Assembly (NCBI GenBank): GCA_021234155.1
Contig: JAJEKV010000026.1
Span: 2,542,001-2,606,000, forward strand
DNA length: 64,000 bases
From: Isoetes taiwanensis
Lineage: Eukaryota; Streptophyta; Lycopodiopsida; Isoetales; Isoetaceae
Direction of reading: 5' to 3'
A program made the translations under genes and the position numbers. Shown here one piece after another: positions 12,052 to 24,800 of the stretch; position 1 is the first letter of the stretch; every line of letters starts with the position of its first letter. The notes below the pieces were generated by a model. The model had not been told where the DNA came from, did no database searches, and worked only from the letters and a program-made list of their open reading frames with translations.

Positions 12052-12360
12052 ATATACGATTATATAAGTGTACCAAATGTTTGTAACCCGAGGTGTCGCC
12101 GTCTTGACGGTTTAGATTGTCGGATCCGACGGTGCAGACGAAGCCACGTCATATTCCCCAAGGAAGCCACTTAAATACAATTATATAAGTGTACCAAATG
12201 TTTGTAACCCGAGGTGTCGCCGTCTGGACGGTCCAGATTGTGAGATCCGACGGCCCAGACGAAGCCACGTCATGATCCCCAAGCAACCCACTTATTTTGG
12301 GGCTTCTAATCTTAGCCCTTGGAATTAGGGCATTTCATCTGGGCCGTCCAAATTTTACAT
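12052..12360 (+). other. GC-rich 5' subterminal segment (copy M2) with 121 bp tandem duplication
   Basis: Starts TATATACGATTATATAAG. A 121 bp unit (12056-12176, 12177-12297) is present twice and includes GAGGTGTCGCCGTCT and GAAGCCACGTCAT. The second copy is nearly identical over ~100 bp to 51240-51360 (copy M6). It continues into GGGGCTTCTAATC and GGGCCGTCCA motifs shared with 40775-41280. Confidence 0.6.
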
Positions 12361-13141
12361 CTAGGTTATGTGCAATGATTGCAAATTGATGAGTTGGCAC
12401 TAACATTTAATGATATCTTTAGAAAAAAGAGGCAAGTTAAACTGGATTTATCCCAACCGTATAAAGTGCTGCATCGGTGGCTCATAATTTGCCTCATGTG
12501 TGCCTTAAGCAAGTGAGGTGGCAGGCAACATTTATGGTGATCCGGATTTAGCCACGGGCGTTAAATGCCATGTCAGTGACGTGCCTGTTGGGTATTTTCA
12601 GAAGGTTGGAGTAAATGGGAAGATCGAAGTGAAGAGTCGACTAGTCGACCCGTCTCTCATCTTTTATCAATTAAATTCGTCCATTTTCTTTTTACTTGAG
12701 CGGCATAGTGCCGATGAAGATGAAAGACACCATAGCTGTGCTTGCATAGCGGATCAAGAGGGCAAGACAGGGATTTTCCTTCTGATCCTTTAACATCCAA
12801 TCTACTTCATTGCCTTAGAGGAATGTGGCTGGTGTTTAGTACCGAAGCCGTAGCTGAGAATCTCTCCAGATTTTGAAGAATTTATTTGGCAGTAATTAGG
12901 GCAACTGTTTGCTTAATCTTTCTGTCTGAAGCTTGAGCTTTTCATCGAGGTAGTGATTGCCGGATTTGAAAACGAAACAGTATCGATTCAATGTTTGGAA
13001 AAGGAATAGCAGCGATTCAGTGTTTTTCCCATCTGGGTATGAATCTCGGGGGGCCGGGGTTTGCTTTCGGGGTCATGAACTCGGGCGGTTGGGCATGGAG
13101 CGGCCGCAAACTCAGAGCTACAACCACGGCCTGCGATCGCG
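12361..13141. other. no recognised gene; possible upstream part of the captured MYB gene
   Basis: Moderately GC-rich sequence. Plus-strand frames of about 90 codons (12518-12793 and 12957-13247) give no family match. The second frame overlaps the MYB exon in another reading frame, so it is at least partly a shadow. Confidence 0.3.
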
Positions 13142-13249
13142 ATTTCGGCGATGGGTCAAAAGCAGATTAGAAAGCCTTATACTATTACCAAATCGAGGGA
13201 AAGCCGGGACCCGAACAGAACATGACAAGTTTTTGGAAGCCCTGTAGTT
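13142..13249 (+). pseudogene. REVEILLE/LHY-CCA1-like MYB exon, broken
   Basis: The sequence reads ISAMGQKQIRKPYTITKSRES and then, one base out of frame, TEHDKFLEAL. This is the first half of the single MYB repeat of REVEILLE-type circadian transcription factors, which normally read RKPYTITKSRESWTE.EHDKFLEALQL. Two lesions are visible: an indel near 13205 that replaces the conserved Trp region, and a TAG at 13245 where the family has CAG (Gln). A proper donor, TT|GTGAGT, follows at 13250, the conserved intron position. The remaining MYB exons (SHAQKYF) were not found downstream. It therefore looks like a captured gene fragment, not a working clock gene. Intact members bind evening-element DNA in the nucleus. 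Confidence 0.75.
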
Positions 13250-14308
13250 GTGAGTTCTCTTTCTTTCTTTTCAATTTTACTCTTACTCTAGTTTTCCGTA
13301 TTTTTCTACTCTCTCACCTTCTTAATGGTGCCATCCATAGAGTTAAGACAAATATGCATCACAGAAATCTTATATTGTAAAGAGTTGGACGAAGATTTCA
13401 GTAGGACACCATTGATGTCAACGGTTTAAAAGCTTATGAGTCCTCGTAGTCCTTATATGGTGGAGACTTATATGGTGGAGAGAACTATAGGTCTGGAAAT
13501 ATCCTGCGTTTCTATTATTAATGGAAATATCCTGCATTTTTATTATTAATGATCTTGAAAACGTGCACAGAAATTGTTGCATTGTTGCTCAAACATTGTC
13601 ATTTGGGCTGGTCTTCCATTTTGCAATGAATCTGAGACCTCTGCGGGCTGCTATATGCTGTAAGAATGCTTAGAAAAGTAAGCGAGAATAGAGTGGAAAC
13701 ATGGAGCAGATGCTTTTATACCATTGTACTCTGTAAAGGAATGACCACAAGGAAATTTTCTTTTGTTTGGGTTTCATTCTCTGTTATTTGGTTTTTCCCA
13801 AAGCCGCTGCTACTGTGTTCCAGTATTAAGCCTAAATAAATAGGACGGATTTTATTTAAGGTATGCCCAAGTCGTAGTCGTTTGGCGGAAGCCATAGGCG
13901 GCATTCAACAACTGGCTTTGTTTTTGCTAAGATACCGACTGGCATTCAACAGTGGGTCCGTTTTTGCTAAGGTTTGATTGTATTCTAGCGCCATAGCCAA
14001 GCTTGTGCAATCTGTTGGTCGGCCGATTCTGCGAAAATATTATGGTAGGCACATGGGTAAGGAACGTGTTGGTTCTGATCTTGGTCTATCTCATGTTTGC
14101 GGTTTCTGTTGCAGATACACAAGAGCTTTGTACCAACATGCGTGCATACTTTATGTTTGCAATTGGAAAGATTGAATTTTGAAGCATCCAAAATGACAAA
14201 GTTCCTTCGGCTATGATTATTTTGACGGCCTATTTTTAATGCCACCTGATTAAGCAAAGGTGCCATTTTTGTGCTTTGAAGATTTTTTCCCTTTTGCCAC
14301 AATTTCAG

Positions 14309-15790
14309 ATCTCATAATTCAGTCTGTGGCAGCAAGGTTTCGAGTTGTTCAAGTAAGTAAGTATGATTTTATCTGTAAAAGAAATGAGAAGTGGCCCGGG
14401 CTGTACACATTTGTTCTTTAGATTGACATTTAGCACAGCATTGCAGGTTGGAATAATAAAAAAGGAGAATGATATTACTACGGTTACTAATGACATTCGT
14501 GAAGGTAAAACAAACTGCTGCCATTAAGTTAGATTTAAACATTCTGTAGCTTAAAACTGCCCGTCAAAATATTTTCTAACAGTCATAGAGATTGCGCTTG
14601 CATTAAATATATTATGCAAGTACTGGTGAAGCTAGACTTTTTTTTGTTTGAAACTTTTTCAAAAGAGGTTGAGGTGTCGCATGATTTTTGAATCTGCGCT
14701 CTAAAGCATGGCTATGCAACCCCATCACCAGATCTGTTGCATTGTTTCAAGACAGATTGTTGCACTTCTAGGGGGATTCTCTTTAGCTGTATCATTCAGA
14801 ATTATGATTGCACTCATGCCAGTGCAAAAGTACTTTGTGTCTAATTCAAGCAATGGGATGCTTCTAATACATACAATGGCATGCTTCATCATTGCAATGA
14901 TCCTTCAGGTAAACAATGTTAGAAAGTCAGTTGGCGTTCATAATCTAAATGAAGCATTCATGCTATTTCTACACTTCTAATTCCATGCCTCTATAGGTTT
15001 AGACAAGCTAATTCAAAGCACTCTTGAGAATGAAGACGTCAGGTTTCCAAGTAATGTTTTCGAACGCTTTGAGGATCACATAGTTTGTTTATCTTTCTGA
15101 ATGATCTCTGAAAGCAAATACTGTTTAGCAAAATAGATGGATTTTACCAACAACTGCTGTAGGATTGGAATTCAGACAGAAAATTTGACACTCCTGCATT
15201 AAATATTGCCGGGTATTTATTAGCTTCTGCTAGCTCAAGAGGAAAACATGAAGTATGCAGAATAAAGCTTCATATATCTTACCATTGCATAACGTCTAAT
15301 TCAGAGGACCAGTCTTGAACTCGCCATTATTCTCATTTACTAACAATGCCTTCTGCCATGTATTAAGATTGGCTTTGGAGCTGCATCTACCATTTCTTTG
15401 ATGGAAAGCTTGCATTTGCAGCTAAAAAAAAAGTTTTTTGACTTTTTGATTTATCTTGCTCGTAGGATTACTCCAACTCTGTGCTTTTTTGTTGTAGACT
15501 GTGGATGCCATGATTATCGAATTACACTAATTAGCAAATCAAGTAGGTGAAGCATTGGGCTATGTAGTTGCATGTGGCCTCGCAATTGACCATTCCATCA
15601 TGACATCAACAGATTCCTAAACTTTGCATGAATGCTTGTTGCATCCATATAAGGAGGTATTAGCTCGAGAGGGATTCAACCATTGGCTGTTCATATGGCT
15701 ACTCTGTCCACATGGAGAGCAAGCACAGCAGCTTGAAGGTGCCCATGTTGAATTTTTGTGTGGTGTTGCTAACCAGATTGGTGTGAAGGT
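14309..15790 (+). pseudogene. series of exon-like segments, gene not identified
   Basis: Short open segments bounded by good acceptor and donor sites: 14309-14352 (ends RFRVVQ), 14447-14504 (VGIIKKENDITTVTNDIREG), 14997-15042 (LDKLIQSTLENEDV), about 15162-15255 (FDTPALNIAGYLLASASS) and 15624-15790 ([18 protein letters not shown], then GVANQIGVK before GTGAGG). The spacing and splice signals suggest a captured multi-exon plant gene, but I do not recognise the protein and the join between segments is uncertain. Confidence 0.3.
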
Positions 15791-17955
15791 GAGGCTTCTC
15801 TTCTATTTTCGTTTAACGTAGAGATGTTGACTCTTTTGCGTTATTCAAAGATAAAAAATGGTCAAATTGTTGTCTATGATCAGATTGTTGTCTTCTTTTC
15901 TTAAGTCATATTGGTAAAACCTGGTAATGTACTGGTAATGTACTGTTCGATCAAACTGGGGTTGCTAAAATGATAAACTTTTGATTAAGCAAAATTGTGG
16001 AGGAAGGTGTTCATTCACAAGGAATGGAATTAACATCCCAAGGTGCAAGGACATATTGGTATGTTCAAATCTATGTTGTTTTTGGCATTAGCAGATATGA
16101 TGCTATATGAAAGGATGATAAAATAGAATCAACCATTGCTATGGTCGACTAACATCAATGTTTTTTACTGTTTACTGATGGTCCATGTATTCCAGGAACC
16201 ATTGTAATGGTTAAGTATTTTAAAGTTGAAGGTTATTTTGCCAGTTTGATGTTTGGCCAATAAAATTTGTTAATTTAAGAAGGGACCAAGAATGTTTGCT
16301 TTTGTAGAACTGGATGAGGCAAGTAATGTGCGTATGATGCAATTTGGTTCATGCTCATACTATTGCAGGGTACAAGTTTGAAAGGCCTTGCATTGTTTCC
16401 ATGGTAATTGTTTCCATGGTATGAAATTTCTAGCATCTGTGAAATTTGTCAAAGTCTTGAATTTTCTTATTGATTTCTGCATGCATCGGCCAATTGCTTT
16501 GATGTGGCGAGACACGAAGATTCTTGTGCCCAACAAATTTGTTAACGCTTTTCGCTTTTTGCTAGAATCTAAATTGTTGATCAAGCAGTTTGCATAATTG
16601 GTGTTGGTGCGCCTCACGCTGTCTTTTATTTTGTTAGTTAATTGACTGGAAAAGCTTATAGAGTAAAATGGCGCTCCCTTACATGCTGTTACATATATTT
16701 TAGTTGTAGCCATGTTAACTCAGGCATATCCTCTCCAAAAAATATCCTCTCCATTGGTGGAACTTGCCATAGGGTGTTATAAATATCTCTCCTAAATGCC
16801 TTAGCCTTCGTAGACAAATCAAGCGCATGCATGATCAATATCGTTAATATTCGAGTTTGCAACTCAAAGGTAGCAAGATCATGAAAGCAAGCCATCAAAT
16901 CGTATATTAAAGAGACCAATTGTCGTCAATTTTGCTATTGTTTTATAGTTGTTGCTAAGTTGATTTCCATAATGAGACAAAATTGTTAATTTATTTGAAT
17001 CTTCAAGCAATTGGATCGTGTATGCAGTCGGGCCTGCATAAAATAGCAAACAATTGCACATTTGTTTGTAGATCTGTCGACAGTGGCAAATTTAATCTTG
17101 CTTTGTTTTATTTTGACAATAGCATGTCTATGTGTCAAGGTTGAAATGATATTTTAAGTAGAAAGCACCATTATGATTTGAATTTTGGGTAGCGTTAAAA
17201 AGGGAGTTTCTATCTATTGAAATAAACACCCAAGGATGTGAGTGATACTATTTGGTCTCTATTAGTAAGGACTATTAAACAAGTATAACACATAAAGACC
17301 AAACATTCAAACCTTTGGTCTAGACATTTTTTTTATACTGCATTGCTAAAGTTCATCGCCCTTCCTTATGCGACTACCCTCTAGTGTATGCCTTCAAAAA
17401 CATGATTGTTAAACAATCATGGCTATCTGCTTCCCAAGTAGAAGATTTACAAATTGTTAAATTATTTTGCACCTTCACACTTGTTGAGGTTCTTTATTTC
17501 ATCAAAGAAGACATTGAAATTGACTTATTGAAACTAAAGCCACAACGCAGTTGACATAGCTTAATTGGGCGTGTTACAACTTTAATATCACTGCCAATAT
17601 TTTAGCAAATGCATGTTCCTTCTGTTTTGGACAAATTGAACCATCATTATCTTAGAAAAGAACAACCCTTCGCTGCTAGAAAATGTTCAATTGATTTAAC
17701 ATGTTCAGGGTTTCAAGGTTGTTAAGTTCCGAATACCATAGCAAAATCTTAATTCTTAAGGGTAGTTGAAGAATATACGTAGCGACCACTTTAATGAAAT
17801 CCGCTGTTGAGCAATCCAATAAAACTTTTATGGAATATAAGAAACACACACAGACTTGCTAGGGAGGGTTAATTTATTAGAGTTTGAGCAGGTATTAACC
17901 GCAACTACAATTTTCACTTTGACTTTGACTTCCTGGGTGTAGCTTTTAGTTGATT
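15791..17955. other. AT-rich 3' part of element, possible degraded coding remnants
   Basis: No gene was recognised. Two open stretches read like degraded protein: minus strand 16689-16919 (AKAFRRDIYNTLWQVPPMER) and plus strand about 17380-17552 (AFKNMIVKQSWLSASQVE). Neither could be assigned to a family. Confidence 0.25.
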
Positions 17956-17961
17956 TTGTAT

Positions 17962-18028
17962 AACTTTGACTTTGACATCTCAGCAAGCTATCAGTCGACT
18001 TGATATACTCCCTCATAGTACAAATACT

Positions 18029-18030
<2 letters not shown>
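17962..18030 (+). other. 3' terminus (copy D), arm of a 70 bp inverted repeat
   Basis: Ends ATAGTACAAATACTTG, then T and (TA)n. It pairs with 28690-28760 in inverted orientation at about 90% identity (roughly 7 mismatches in 75 including the TA edge). It also shares CTCCCTCATAG with other termini in the window. Confidence 0.7.
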
Positions 18031-18086
<56 letters not shown>

Positions 18087-21000
18087 TATATAAATTGGTC
18101 AGTTCCCTGTGGTCAGACTTTCATAGCCTAGAATAGTGGGAAGTTCCCCACCCACTTCCGATATGGGTGGAAGCTCTTTATGCTAGTTGCCATACACCGC
18201 CTAGCATAAGCCCACTATCCGGGTTTTTATTCTAAAAAAGACGGGCTCAAAGTTTTCCCAAAAAAAAAAAATTTGTGTCAAGTACAAATGCCACGCCCAA
18301 TATTTTGTGGTTTGCACTTGGTTGCCAAATGGCATATGGTAACAAACGGATGTAATATCCAATTGTATTGTTATAGTGAGCTCAGGGTGACCCATGAGGT
18401 CAAAATTTTCCCTTAAGCAAATTTAATACTTGAATATAGGTGGGCAAACTATGGTTGTTATTTAGGGCTTGATTATTCACTTATGTGGAGCCAAAGATGG
18501 CCCCTGGCATTAACAGGATGTGCCCTTGCTAAATGAGGCTGTCTACATTTGCCTCACACATATTGCCTTACAAAGGTGGGTAGTGTTGTTGATACATAAT
18601 AAGCTTCCAGATTGGGATTTGATTTTCAACAAGGCAGTCACATGTTGGGTGTATCGCCTTTGCCTTGCTTGTGGCACCAAGAATATCATGTTGTGGCAAT
18701 ATGGGTAATACCATAATATGGAAAATACCTCAATAACATTCTATCTTGGGTAAGACATTTTCATGGAGAAAAAATATTGTAGTACGGTACACTATATGAA
18801 AAAACATGTTGGATGGGAGTGTTGCTAAATTTGTTCCCATTCTTGAAATTATGGAGGATGGTTTGAAGCAACCATTGTTTTGTTTTGGATGTTTTTTACT
18901 CTAACATACGTGCTACCTTTACATGGGAGCATATGTTAAAAATATGGGAAGTTAGGCTAGATGTGGATTTCAAATAATATTTTTTGTTTTGAAATGAGCC
19001 ACTTGGGTTTCTTTGCATGCATGCAAGTGCATGCAATGCATGCGTGCAATACTTTTGTAAAAAGTAAAAAGAAAAAGAAAAATGTTTCTTATCTACATGG
19101 GGTCTTTTTAGCCCACGTTTCCTTATAATGGACCAATATAATACCATGGCAAGGTATGTATGAAAAGTAATGTATTTTGTATTTTGGTAAAATACCAAAA
19201 ATTGGATTTTGAGAAATGGACGTCTCATTTTCCTACAAAGATTAGGGCCAATATCGTGGCAGTTCTGATAGCGCCAAAATGGCCGCCCATAAGGGCAAAA
19301 CCAGATCGTTGATGGGTGACAGATATCAGATTCTGGGTTTTCAGATGTAGCATAGCCAGATATGGCTTCGTCCATGACCTGCACTGGCCGAAAAGCCATG
19401 GGCCTGCATTTCGGCATGTGTAGTAACTGAAAGAGCAGCTCAAAATTTTGTTGATGATCTGTGCCTACCGAATACAAATTTTGCCGATCAACTTCGAAGT
19501 TACCCTTTTTGCTTAAACCCGCAGACCGCATACAATGATGGATCTCTCGGCAGCTTATATAAACATGGAACAAAAAGGTATTTTGCATTGTTATGTATAA
19601 GTCGCCATTACCTTATTTAATGATTACTTGATGATGATAGGGTGCTCCAAAGGGCGTACCCAAATAAATGTTGTTCATTGAGAACCGGCTCTCATATTTT
19701 CTCGCTATAAATGCTCGAGTTTGTGCTACTGAAAATGGAAAGAGCCGCAAAGAATGGATCCAAATTGAGCTAGGCAAATCGGTTTGTAATCTTGTTGAAT
19801 ATTTGAATGAATTGTTTATTGGTGCCACTTCTATGCAAAGACCATGGTTTGCAAGGGAAGTTCCACCATGCATACAAGGAAATTTTATGACACAAATCGA
19901 TGGCCTACTCTATCGATTCACAATGACCGTTATGGATTTGGAGCTTTTCCAGTGTCCGCTAATATCGTTTAGAAATGCATGATAGATCAAACAAAGATTA
20001 TCATTCAGTTTGACATATTCTATGTGAATGATATGATCTTTCTATGATTATGGTATGATCTTTCTATGACTATGTTCTCGCTTTATGACCACAAGTGGAA
20101 TTATTATCCGATTGTGAACTTGGAAAATGCTTAAATATTTTATGCTTTGTTTCTAAGATCATGATGTCGGCTATATATTATTATGGCAATCCAAAGAAAT
20201 GTAGACCATATGGGCATGCTTGGTATAGATTTCTTGGTTGTACATGCCTTGAAAAACCGCCACATGCATTTAACTACAATTTTGTGATGATTGTGAATGC
20301 TCCACATGAATTAATTTTGTTATAGGTTTACATGAACATAGTTCATTAGAACTACTATTCCAGCTTCTTTCTTTTCTTTTCCTCAAAAATGGACCATAGG
20401 GGGCAAAAGGATACAATTGGTGATCGATAAACCGAGAGACCCAATGTACCTTTTGGCCCTTGCATCGCTACCGGGATTACCGCTAACGCTTGCATGATTG
20501 GCCGCAGTGTACGGGTCTCTCCTCCAATTGTCTCTTCTTTTGCTAGCATGGTTGCGCTTAACATGGAAGTCTATGGAATAACCAAGAACAATTGTAATCG
20601 GTAATCGTAATCGCACGCCTACACTTTACGATTATTGTTTTTGGTATACACAATTAATTCATTAAGTATTCTACTTTGCATTTTAATTGCTTAGTTTTAT
20701 GATACTTCTTAAAACTTTGTCGCTACTACTTTGCATTGAGGAAGCGTGGTTTTGGGACTTGAGAAATCAGCCTTCTACCGTGACTTTAAGTGTTAAGTGG
20801 TTAGATTAATTTTATGACAAGTAAGATTACTTTGAATTGTGGTATTTTGCAACTACTTTTCATTAAGAATACATGGTTTTGGGGCTTGAGAAATCAGTCC
20901 TCTACTAGGTAGCCTTTGGTTAGTTGTTATGTTCTAGTTTATAACAACTAAAATTAAAATAGTACCAGATCTCGTGGGATGGGCCCGGGTAACGCCGTGA

Positions 21001-21869
21001 CGCATCCTTCTCAAGCTCTAGCGAGGTGCTAGTGTTTGGAGTAATAGTGTTTGCTAGATTAGATCCTAGTAAATAGCTAGTATATATACCGAACTTCGCT
21101 TTTTCCGTTCTAGGACGATAACCCAACCCCCGGGTAATACTAATACTAATACTAACGCCTCGCTTTTTACAATAACATTTCTACGCATTACCTAATTTAA
21201 TATAACTTATAGTCCTCAATTCTTGCTCGCTTGGTTTAGGGTCAATAGCTTGGCTCTCATTAAGGGGGTGGAATTTGAGACTTTAAGTATCCATAGAATT
21301 ATTTACTTATAATCCGTGAATTATGCTTGATGTTATTTTGCTAGTCACTCTTTGAACTAACAAGAGTTCATCTATTACAGAATCTCAAAAATGTTTCCAA
21401 ACCATGCTACATTGGTGAGTTTTGGATTTTTAAGTTCAAGAATTCCTGGATACTACTTTTATCCTGGATTGTATGATCTATCGCTTCAAACATGGAAGCC
21501 AGACATTGTATCGCATGCTACATTGGTGAGTTTTTTGTTTTTTTAATTCAAGGATTCCTGGATACTACTTTAATCCTGGATTGTATGATCTGCCACTTCA
21601 AACATGGAAGCCATACATTGTATCATATTTTGTTGCTGCCTAAAACATAAGGCATGCACATACAAAAATTCATAGTGAAGGATCTTTACTGAAGAGGTCC
21701 TCACAAGGCTATACTAAATATGCGGTTGTGCCTCACTATCATCTGGGCAAAATACGTAGAATAGGTCCTAGTAAAGATAAGCTAGGTACCTTATGCCTAC
21801 CTAGCACGTAATAATTATGCCGATTGTTAACACATAAATTGTTCTACCCCGGTTTGGGTTGAGGTTTTC
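18030..21869. repeat. array unit 1 (~3.84 kb)
   Basis: Opens with the longest TA tract of the three units (about 50 bp). It contains a plus-strand open frame at 19668-19982 conserved in unit 2, and two internal duplications: a ~120 bp direct repeat at about 21405-21630, and a weaker one around 20730 and 20865 sharing CTTGAGAAATCAG. No LTR, primer-binding site or coding family was identified. Confidence 0.9.
19668..19982 (+). CDS. short open frame conserved between array units, function unknown
   Basis: A 104-codon frame starting MLFIENRLSYFLAINARV. The same frame recurs at 23474-23815, with only a few residue changes over the first ~85 positions. Conservation may simply reflect recent duplication of the unit. 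Unit 3 carries frameshifts in the same place, which argues against a required protein. No domain, signal peptide or membrane segment was recognised. Confidence 0.2.
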   Translation: MLFIENRLSYFLAINARVCATENGKSRKEWIQIELGKSVCNLVEYLNELFIGATSMQRPWFAREVPPCIQGNFMTQIDGLLYRFTMTVMDLELFQCPLISFRNA

Positions 21870-24800
21870 TATATATATATATATACATATATATATAAAT
21901 TGGGTCGCCCTGTGGTATCGTGACTTTCATAGCCTAGAATAGTGGGAAGTTCCCCAGCTCCACTTCTGATATGGGTGGGAAGCTCCTTATGCTAGTTGCC
22001 AGTGGCCACTGCCTAAGCATAAGCCCACTATCTGGGTTGCTTTATTCTAAAAAAGACGGGCTCAAAGTTTTCCCAGCCTAAAAAAATTTGTGCTGTTGTA
22101 CAAATGCCACGCCAATATTTTGTGGTTTGCACTTGGTTGCCAAATGGCATATGGTAACAAACGGATGTAATATCCAATTGTATTGTTATAGTGAGCTCGG
22201 TGGTGACCCATGAGGTCAAATTTTCCCTTAAGCAAATTTAATACTTGAATATAGGTGGGCAAACTATGGTTGTTATTTAGGGCTTGATTATTCACTTATG
22301 TGGAGCCAAAGATGGCCCCCGCATTAACAGATGTGCCCTTGCTAAATGAGGTCGCCTACATTTGCCTCACACATATTGCCTTACAAAGGTGGGTAGTGTT
22401 GTTGATACATAATAAGCTTCCAGATTGGGATTTGATTTTCAACAAGGCAAATACATGTTGGGTGTATCGCCTTTGCCTTGTTTGTGGCACCAAGAATATC
22501 ATGTTGTGGCAATATGGGTAATACCATAATATGGAAAATACCTCAATAACATTCTATCTTGGGTAAGACATTTTCATGGAGAAAAATATTGTAGTACGGT
22601 ACACTATATGAAAAACATGTTGGATGGGAGTGTTGCTAAATTTGTTCCCATTCTTGAAATTATGGAGGATGGTTTGAAGCAACCATTGTTTTGTTTTGGA
22701 TGTTTTTTACTCTAACATACGTGCTACCTTTACATGGGAGCATATGTTAAAAATATGGGAAGTTAGGCTAGATGTGGATTTCAAATAATATTTTTTGTTT
22801 TGAAATGAGCCACTTGGGTTTCTTTGCATGCATGCAAGTGCATGCAATGCATGCGTGCAATACTTTTGTAAAAAGTAAAAAGAAAAAGAAAAATGTTTCT
22901 TATCTACATGGGGTCTTTTTAGCCCACGTTTCCTTATAATGGACCAATATAATACCATGGCAAGGTATGTATGAAAAGTAATGTATTTTGTATTTTGGTA
23001 AAATACCAAAAATTGGATTTTGAGAAATGGACGTCTCATTTTCCTACAAAGATTAGGGCCAATATCGCGGGCAGCTCGAGAAGCCCAAAATGGTCGCCAT
23101 AAGGGCAAAACCGTGATCGCTGATGGGTGATGATATCGATTCGGTTTTCGATGTAGCATAGCCGATATGGCTTCGTCCATGACCTGCACTGGCCGAAAAG
23201 CCATGGGCCTGCATTTCGGCATGTGTAGTAACTGAAAGAGCAGCTCAAAATTTTGTTGATGATCTGTGCCTACTCGAATACAGCTTTGCCAGATCAACTT
23301 CGAGTTACCCCTTTGCTTAAACCTGCAGATCTGCATACAATGATGGATCTCTGTGCAGTTATATAAACATGGAACAAAAAGGTATTTTGCATTGTTATGT
23401 ATAAGCCGCCATTACCTTATTTAATGATTACTTGATGATGATAGGGTGCTCCAAAGGCGCACACTCCAAATAAATGTTGTTCATTGAGAACCGGCTCTCA
23501 TATTTTCTCGCTATAAATGCTCGAGTTTGTGCTATCGAAAATGGAAAGAGCCGCAAAGAATGGATCCAAATTGAGCTAGGCAAATCGGTTTGTAATCTTG
23601 TTGAATATTTGAATGAATTGTTTATTGGTGCCACTTCTATGCAAAGACCATGGTTTGCAAGGGAAGTTCCACCATGCATACAAGGAAATTTTATGACACA
23701 AATCGATGGCCTACTCTATCGATTCACAATGACCGGTTATGGATTTGGAGCTTTTCCGTGTCTCATAATATCGTTAGAAATGCATGATAGATCAAACAGT
23801 ATCATTCAGGTTTGACATATTCTATGTGAATGATATGATCTTTCTATGATTATGGTATGATCTTTCTATGACTATGTTCTGCTTATGACCACAAGTGGAA
23901 TTATTATCTGATTGTGAACTTGGAAAATGCTTAAATATTTTATGCTTTGTTTCTAAGATCATGATGCTGGCTATATATTATTATGGCAATCCAAAGAAAT
24001 GTAGACCATATGGGCATGCTTGGTATAGATTTCTTGGTTGTACATGCCTTGAAAAACTGCCACATGCATTTAACTACAATTTTGTGATGATTGTGAATGC
24101 TCCACATGAATTAATTTTGTTATAGGTTTACATGAACATAGTTCATTAGAACTACTATTCCAGCTTCTTTCTTTCTTTCCTCAAGTAAATGGGATCAAGG
24201 GCAAAAGGATACAATTGGTGATCAAGGATAAACCGAGAGACCCAATGTACCTTTTGGCCCTTGCATCGCTACCGGATTACCGCTAACGCTTGCATGATTG
24301 GTCGCAGTACGGTCTCTCCTCCAATTGTCTCTTCTTTGCTAGCATGGTTGCAAAGCTTAACATGGAAGTCTATGGAATAACCAAGAACAATTGTAATCGC
24401 GGTAATCGCACGCCTACACTTTTACGTGATTATTGTTTTTGGTATACACAATTAATTCATTAAGTATTCTACTTTGCATTTTAATTGCTTAGTTTTATGA
24501 TACTTTTAAAACTTTGTCGCTACTACTTTGCATTGAGGAAGCGTGGTTTTGGGACTTGAGAAATCAGTCTTCACCGTGGTGACTTTAAGTGTTAAGTGGT
24601 TAGATTAATTTTATGACAAGTAAGATTACTTTGAATTATGGTATTTTGCAACTACTTTTCATTAAGAATACATGGTTTTGGGGCTTGAGAAATCAGTCCT
24701 CTACTAGGTAGCCTTTAAATGGTTAGTTGTTATGTTCTAGTTTATAACAACTAAAATTAAAATAGTACCGTGATCCGTGGGATGGGCCCGGGTAACGCCA

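Larger units (their letters stand above)
12052..18030 (+). mobile_element. putative Helitron-like element carrying a MYB exon
   Basis: Delimited on the left by the (TA)n tract and copy M2, and on the right by the CTTG terminus at 18030, which is again followed by (TA)n. The REVEILLE-like exon and the unidentified exon series inside are all on the plus strand, the same direction as the proposed element. Sense-strand gene capture is a known tendency of Helitrons. No transposition gene was seen, so it would be non-autonomous. The exact 5' base is unresolved. Confidence 0.4.

Noticed and set aside
18896-19588. Minus-strand frame of 230 codons in array unit 1, with relatives in units 2 and 3
   Set aside because: The N-terminal half shifts frame between copies, composition is not protein-like, and no domain is visible. 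Similarity follows from the unit being repeated.
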